Source: Clostridiales bacterium UBA4717 (GTDB lineage Bacteria; Bacillota; Clostridia; Oscillospirales; CAG-272). From it: a stretch of 7,213 bases of DNA. The notes under the pieces are model-generated. The model was given only the letters and a program-made list of their open reading frames with translations. It was not told the origin of the DNA and made no database searches. The position numbers and the translations under genes are program-made. Below are positions 6,001 through 7,213 of this stretch, piece after piece (position 1 is the first letter of the stretch; every line of letters starts with the position of its first letter). Location: the NCBI GenBank assembly GCA_002404395.1, contig DHJP01000102.1, forward strand, positions 1 to 7,213, read 5' to 3'.

Positions 6001-7213
6001 TTCCTCATACAGACGGCAGTCCGAGACTTTGGACAAATCAGTTTGCCGAGCTTCCGGTGCAAACACTTGACGGCACTTGGCAATCATTTGTATTCGATCT
6101 CGGGAAGATCGACGGCGGAAATGACGGAGGCAGCTTTAAAGATACGAATGAAAATATTTCGGATAAATATTTTAATACATATCCGGATAAGCTTTCATTC
6201 AAGATATACGGCGGCAACGGCTATGATATCAAAGTCGACGATTGCTACGACGTGCTTTATGCGGCATTTTTTGATAATGCCGCAGATGCCGAAGCATATG
6301 ATTTCACAACGCGCAAAATAAGCGTTACTTATATGTCAGACGGTGTTGAGTTTGCAAAGGTTTACTGCAAGCCGGGCGATCTGCTCACCTATCCTTCGGA
6401 GACTCCCGAAACAGAGGGCGCAGAGTTTAAGGAATGGAGCCTTGCCGAAGGTACTTTGATTGCATATGATACGATAGTTGAAGCAGTTTTCGAGCGCAAG
6501 ATCACGCCGACAGTATTGTTTGATGCTGACCGTATAACGCCAAAAATACACAGCGGGAGAGCAGACTACGGAATAGTGCTCCCAACTTCGGTATCCGAAG
6601 ATGTTGCCGGCAACAGGTATTGGCACTTTGTTGCAAATCCCGGAAAAGGATACAATAGTGACGGAACGCTCGGGGCAGGATATACCGGTGATAATACGCG
6701 CGTATATACCGTTTTTGATAAGGATTTGTTCCCGGACGAATTTAAGCTTACGGATAATCGGTATGTCAAGATCGGTTACCGCGGGGTGCTTAAAAACACC
6801 GAGAACAACAAATGTAATTTTAATCCCATGCCGTACACCGACGGCAGAGCGACCCGTCTTTGGACAAATACGGCAGGCAATCCCGTTCAGACGCTTGACG
6901 GTACTTGGCAATCATTTGTTTTTGACCTTTCGATGGTTACGGGCGGTCAGAATATTCTGAGTGCAGACGGTAAGAGCGTATTTGAAGCAAACTGTCAAAG
7001 CTATATGTCCGAAATTGCAATGAAGATTTACGGCGGAGATAGGCTTGAGATCTCAAGCGGCGACTACTATGACGTGCTTTATGTGGCGTTCTTCGATAAT
7101 CTTGATGATGCGAATGATTATGAATTTGCGATCAAGACGGCAAACACCACTTCGCTCACGCTCACCGCGTGCGGCGGCGGAAGGGCGACGGTAGGCGAAA
7201 CGGACATAGCTTC
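1..7213 (+). CDS. Giant multimodular GH2 glycoside hydrolase (beta-galactosidase-like), partial at both ends
   Basis: One frame read from base 3 stays open to base 7211 (2,403 codons); bases 1-2 and 7212-7213 are parts of codons. The visible order is GH2 Ig-like end, GH2 TIM barrel, DUF4982-like, GH2 C5-like, three Big_2-like, three CBM6-like, two CBM32-like, one Big_2-like, then repeated units of an unknown module plus InlB-like module. In known GH2 enzymes a jelly-roll domain and most of the Ig-like domain precede the point where this window starts, so roughly 200-300 residues plus a signal peptide are probably missing upstream. The C-terminal end, where an SLH, sortase or dockerin anchor might sit, is also missing. 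The expected role is exo-hydrolysis of beta-linked sugars (beta-galactoside most likely) outside the cell; beta-glucuronidase or beta-mannosidase specificity is not excluded. The frame and GH2 assignment are directly visible. The extracellular location is inferred from the modules. Confidence 0.95.
3..203 (+). other. GH2 immunoglobulin-like beta-sandwich domain, C-terminal part
   Basis: Residues 1-67 are the end of the Ig-like domain that precedes the barrel in GH2 enzymes. The family pattern is seen in order: a strand ending ALLWELDSPYLYTMKTEI (Trp, then Pro-x-LYT), a polar turn SDGKITD, and the closing FGFRSI at residues 62-67. In GH2 enzymes this FGFR strand leads directly into the catalytic barrel, as it does here. 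The N-terminal jelly-roll domain and the first strands of this domain lie outside the window. Confidence 0.9.
204..1157 (+). other. GH2 catalytic TIM barrel, both catalytic glutamates present
   Basis: Residues 68-385 form the retaining GH2 barrel. The entry strand is GFYLNGEKVTMRGVCLHSDLG (residues 73-93). MGVNAIRTAHNQ follows, with the conserved Arg-Thr and His-Asn, then ELCDEMGILLYDEG. The acid/base motif WSFGNE puts the proton donor at E203. The motif PMIATETAS puts the nucleophile at E281, followed by SRGIY as in beta-galactosidase-like GH2 proteins. The substrate-pocket strand GSFVWTGYDYLGEPQPY begins at residue 337 (W341), and the barrel closes at SYFGIIDTAGLEKDSYYFYQ and W380. Everything needed for double-displacement hydrolysis appears intact. 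The closest architecture I know is secreted beta-galactosidase of Bacteroidetes and Clostridia. One usual His is replaced by Ser at residue 90. Confidence 0.95.
1158..1421 (+). other. DUF4982-like beta-sandwich following the GH2 barrel
   Basis: Residues 386-473 start VHLLPSFDDSVGE and run through DVYAYSNAASVELFFKAKG to HYEWKVAYAEGSLIAKAYD, ending near EIKSFG. This matches the domain that commonly follows the barrel in secreted GH2 beta-galactosidases: a start giving His and Leu-Leu-Pro, a 'Ser-Asn-xx-SVELF' strand, and a 'W-x-V-xYxxGxLxAxAYD' strand. Its role is thought to be structural packing against the barrel and it carries no catalytic residues. The boundaries are approximate. Confidence 0.85.
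1422..1760 (+). other. GH2 C5-type domain (C-terminal GH2 beta-sandwich)
   Basis: Residues 474-586 open with APARVVLEADKSEITADGRD, continue LVYVTASIVDEEGNFV and FTVSGAGKLVGVDNGD (GVDNGD at 528-533), then ERKAFSGKVVAVIMSD and ITIKAES. The order 'ADG-x-DL-x-xVTV-x-x-xDE-x-Gn', then 'G-x-G-x-xxGVDNGD', then 'aF-x-Gk-xxAiv' is typical of the last conserved domain of secreted GH2 beta-galactosidases. It completes the conserved GH2 core; everything downstream is accessory. Confidence 0.85.
1767..2030 (+). other. Bacterial Ig-like (Big_2-type) domain 1
   Basis: Residues 589-676 have the Big_2 order. The opening strand is LTKLTLGSIDG, then LKLTTAIEPAEADYPRVKYSVDDPSVAYID, EYGVLKALGNGSVKVTVSA and a closing KTFTVSGQ. 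The 'P-x-x-A-x-x-x-xVxxSVxDPSVAxID-xxGxLxAxxNGxVxVTxxA' signature is clear. These domains usually act as spacers or weak cell-surface or sugar contacts; here the domain starts a run of three that pushes the binding modules away from the enzyme. Confidence 0.85.
2040..2297 (+). other. Bacterial Ig-like (Big_2-type) domain 2
   Basis: Residues 680-765 start VKVTGIVLGGSDGIS and continue LTLTASVTPANASFKKINYSV, then IDETGKLTARYNGSVTVRAS and EKTIEISGQE. It resembles domain 1 closely in its second half: NGSVKVTVSALDGTGV against NGSVTVRASAADGSGV, each ending in SGQ. That suggests an internal duplication. Its role is probably that of a spacer. Confidence 0.85.
2304..2606 (+). other. Bacterial Ig-like (Big_2-type) domain 3, divergent
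   Basis: Residues 768-868 read VNKIKLEVVEGSKTLSAEAP, then ATVKATLLPEGNGVAESDIAWSID, VTVKALGGGEFTLTASVTNG and a final strand YGNIVFDTNG. The strand pattern and the 'LP-x-x-x..I-x-WSID' core match Big_2, but the 'DPSVAxID' segment is altered to SNGKLVSNDKAG. In CBM-bearing GH2 proteins this kind of domain often runs directly into a CBM6 module, as here. Confidence 0.7.
2610..3011 (+). other. CBM6-like carbohydrate-binding module 1
   Basis: Residues 870-1003 start KNPYAAIYARDFD. Typical CBM6 landmarks follow: NGDYLGFENVDFG (906-918), GASELIITSGTKYGG, IELREGSP (944-951) and IRGIHDIYAV (976-985), closing on YSIRFTEC. The 'NVDFG..GA', 'IElR.gSP.G' and 'G-x-HD-x-Y' elements are characteristic of this family, which binds beta-glucans, xylans or agarose-type chains depending on the member. 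The ligand cannot be predicted here. Confidence 0.85.
3012..3380 (+). other. CBM6-like beta-sandwich module 2, degenerate
   Basis: Residues 1004-1126 begin with LDPYKTVLATEYD, comparable to the 'P-x-x-x-IEAE-x-x-D' start of CBM6 or CBM35 modules, and end HELYFVFDGEAVVESFEFLP, the usual last two strands ('G-x-H-x-LYFVF...FxF'). The middle segment (VLVKKGSALVYKYAAFG, then IALRFKATVETEVGVRLYD) keeps the alternation of beta strands but lacks the 'VDFG' motif. I call it a degenerate CBM6-like module. A separate unnamed sandwich fold is possible. Confidence 0.55.
3381..3779 (+). other. CBM6-like carbohydrate-binding module 3
   Basis: Residues 1127-1259 start FETIEAENC (IEAE at 1133-1136), then LAHNDSMSFDSIDFGDAG (IDFG at 1179-1182), TSVIKLYASVL and LRIAADGDEVYSG. 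They end GKHSLDIAA and DIAIDRFVFEAD (IDRFVFE at 1251-1257). All the positional landmarks of a CBM6 fold are present: the IEAE start, 'Dxm-x-F-x-xIDFG', the GKHxL strand and the terminal ID-x-F-x-F strand. It is the best preserved 'IEAE' copy of the tandem of three. Confidence 0.75.
3786..4190 (+). other. F5/8 type C (CBM32-like) domain 1
   Basis: Residues 1262-1396 start NIFAKKLTLASDSAADSD, followed by AVDTDISSAWTGSDKFPQSF with W1296, and RIDLGAKYRIGNILLR (IDLG at 1308-1311). The end is RFILITFLSGSEAPSIAEIS. This is the discoidin pattern: 'AVD-x-D-x-x-S-x-W', then '(F/V)-x-(V/I)DLG-x-x-x-x-IxxI-x-L', then a late 'R-(F/Y)-I-x-I' strand and a closing 'xxIAEI'. CBM32 domains commonly bind galactose-type or amino sugars, which would suit a beta-galactosidase-type enzyme, but the ligand is inference. 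Confidence 0.8.
4191..4640 (+). other. F5/8 type C (CBM32-like) domain 2
   Basis: Residues 1397-1546 start YNLAYNKPAYANHEVR ('NLA-x-NKPA' is the standard discoidin opening). DILYENNTHKDQWCANP and GGEWWVDLGDTYELEEFHID follow, with W1454-W1455 and VDLG at 1456-1459. The end is FPVSARFIKVSKLKPGG and MNFAAYES. All strands of the domain are recognisable. It differs from domain 1 enough that an old rather than recent duplication is likely. Confidence 0.88.
4641..4895 (+). other. Bacterial Ig-like (Big_2-type) domain 4
   Basis: Residues 1547-1631 give a textbook Big_2 pattern: ITLDRIKLEMTAGDIEKLTATV, EVVWVSDNTAVARVDEFGNV, TALADGSATICASAFDGK and KCTVTVGKG. It separates the carbohydrate-binding block from the C-terminal repeat region and is more canonical than domains 1-3, so it probably did not arise by duplication of those within this gene. 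Confidence 0.92.
4905..5513 (+). repeat. Unknown ~200-residue beta-rich module, copy 1
   Basis: Residues 1635-1837 are the first copy of a module I do not recognise. Shared landmarks with the later copies are: P-x-x-LF-x-A near the start; a YHHF strand (YWHF in the others); TFDPAKFGDGF; YIKVGYRA; a single Cys at 1723 followed by N-x-x-P; RLWLRN; NGSWQSFIYDIS (W1760) followed by GG; FEANCQSY (C1790); KPYGGDGYVM; and DLLYIAFFETERDAENYEF. The predominance of beta-type strands and conserved aromatics suggests a lectin-like or CBM-like sandwich. That function is inference; the repetition is seen directly. Confidence 0.8.
5514..5699 (+). other. InlB B-repeat-like (Listeria-Bacteroides repeat) module, copy 1
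   Basis: Residues 1838-1899 fit the beta-grasp InlB B-repeat. A first strand VTYMAGNEVFLTQTYKIGD is followed by LKLPKLVPVSEAAEFIGWDT, with the usual 'F-x-G-W' before a turn, and then TDITVSAEFNK. In typical members the pattern is 'VTF-x-x-x-G...xxxxxxG-x-x-x-xxP-x-x-P...GY-xFxGW...xT-VxA-x(F/W)'. It links unknown-module copy 1 to copy 2. These modules are common stalk or adhesion elements of surface proteins. Confidence 0.75.
5700..6311 (+). repeat. Unknown ~200-residue beta-rich module, copy 2
   Basis: Residues 1900-2103 repeat the copy 1 landmarks: IVPTVLFTAND, DGNRYWHFAADPTKA, VITVFDPNKFPEGFTLDENR, YVKLGYRA, a Cys at 1995 in GICDINVFPHTDG, RLWTN, LDGTWQSFVFDLG (W2026) with GG, then KIYGGNGYDI and CYDVLYAAFFDNAADAEAYDF. 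The FEANCQSY motif of copies 1 and 3 is lost and replaced by a DKYFNTYPDK segment, and a Cys appears instead at 2081, just before YDVLY. At DNA level it is closest to copy 3 around the WQSF motif. Confidence 0.8.
6312..6500 (+). other. InlB B-repeat-like module, copy 2
   Basis: Residues 2104-2166 read KISVTYMSDGVEFAKVYCKP, then GDLLTYPSETPETEGAEFKE with a following Trp, and DTIVEAVFERK. It aligns throughout with the first InlB-like module (VTYM-x-x-x-x-xxF; GD-x-L-x-xP; AEF-x-x-W; TI-V-x-A-x-F), with an extra Cys in the second strand. It sits in the same position between two unknown modules, which shows that the duplicated unit is 'unknown module + InlB-like module' of about 265 residues. Confidence 0.75.
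6501..7130 (+). repeat. Unknown ~200-residue beta-rich module, copy 3
   Basis: Residues 2167-2376 form the third copy: ITPTVLFDADRI, AGNRYWHFVANPGKGY, an inserted glycine-rich loop (SDGTLGAGYTGDN), VYTVFDKDLFPDEFKLTDNR, YVKIGYRG, a Cys at 2271 in NKCNFNPMPYTDG, RLWTN, LDGTWQSFVFDLS (W2302) with GG, FEANCQSY (C2331), KIYGGDR and YDVLYVAFFDNLDDANDYEF. It combines features of copy 1 (FEANCQSY) and copy 2 (YWHF, the GTWQSFVFD stretch), as expected for tandem copies that have exchanged sequence or been kept under the same constraint. Confidence 0.8.
7140..7213 (+). other. Start of a further C-terminal domain, possibly divergent InlB B-repeat type, cut off
   Basis: Residues 2380 to the window end read NTTSLTLTACGGGRATVGET and then DIAS. 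After copy 3 the expected VTYM-type InlB module is absent. The 'LTLTA-x-GGG-x-AxVG' start instead resembles the opening strands of divergent InlB B-repeats, in which a Gly-rich turn precedes a 'G-x-x-VxLxA' strand. Only about 25 residues are visible, so the assignment is tentative. Confidence 0.35.

Noticed and set aside
6336..6911. Minus-strand open frame of 191 codons, with a plus-strand alternative-frame ORF at 6601-6960
   Set aside because: Both overlap the strongly conserved unknown-module copy 3, whose protein-level repetition with copies 1 and 2 identifies the sense frame starting at base 3 as the real one.

Overview
The window lies entirely inside one very large protein-coding gene on the + strand. 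Reading from base 3, the frame stays open for 2,403 codons with no stop, and it leaves the window at both ends, so neither the start nor the stop codon is present. Residue n of the visible protein begins at base 3n, and all residue numbers here use that rule. No second gene, RNA gene, mobile element, promoter or terminator could be supported, and there is no intergenic DNA.

The product is a multimodular, probably secreted or surface-attached glycoside hydrolase. From the N-terminal side it reads as follows: the end of a GH2 immunoglobulin-like sandwich domain; a complete GH2 TIM barrel with both expected catalytic glutamates (E203, E281); a DUF4982-type and a GH2 C5-type beta-sandwich domain; three bacterial Ig-like (Big_2-type) domains; three consecutive CBM6-like domains; two F5/8 type C (CBM32-like) domains; a fourth Big_2-type domain; and a long repeat region. 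The repeat region has about 200-residue beta-rich modules that I do not recognise, with InlB B-repeat-like modules after the first two. Two full copies and most of a third are visible, and the array continues past the window. The best functional guess is a beta-galactosidase-like exo-enzyme, held on glycan or cell-surface material by its accessory modules. Substrate specificity cannot be read from the sequence.

The organism is probably a gut or rumen Clostridia-type Firmicute (Oscillospirales-like). The reasons are the GH2 + Big_2 + CBM + InlB-repeat architecture, intermediate G+C, heavy use of ATA for Ile together with GCG/AGC/ACG, and avoidance of TTA/CTA/TCA. This is inference, since no taxonomic marker is present.

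The part most worth following up is the triplicated unknown module at 4905-7130. It has its own strongly conserved aromatic and Cys-containing motifs and looks like a candidate new carbohydrate-binding or adhesion module.
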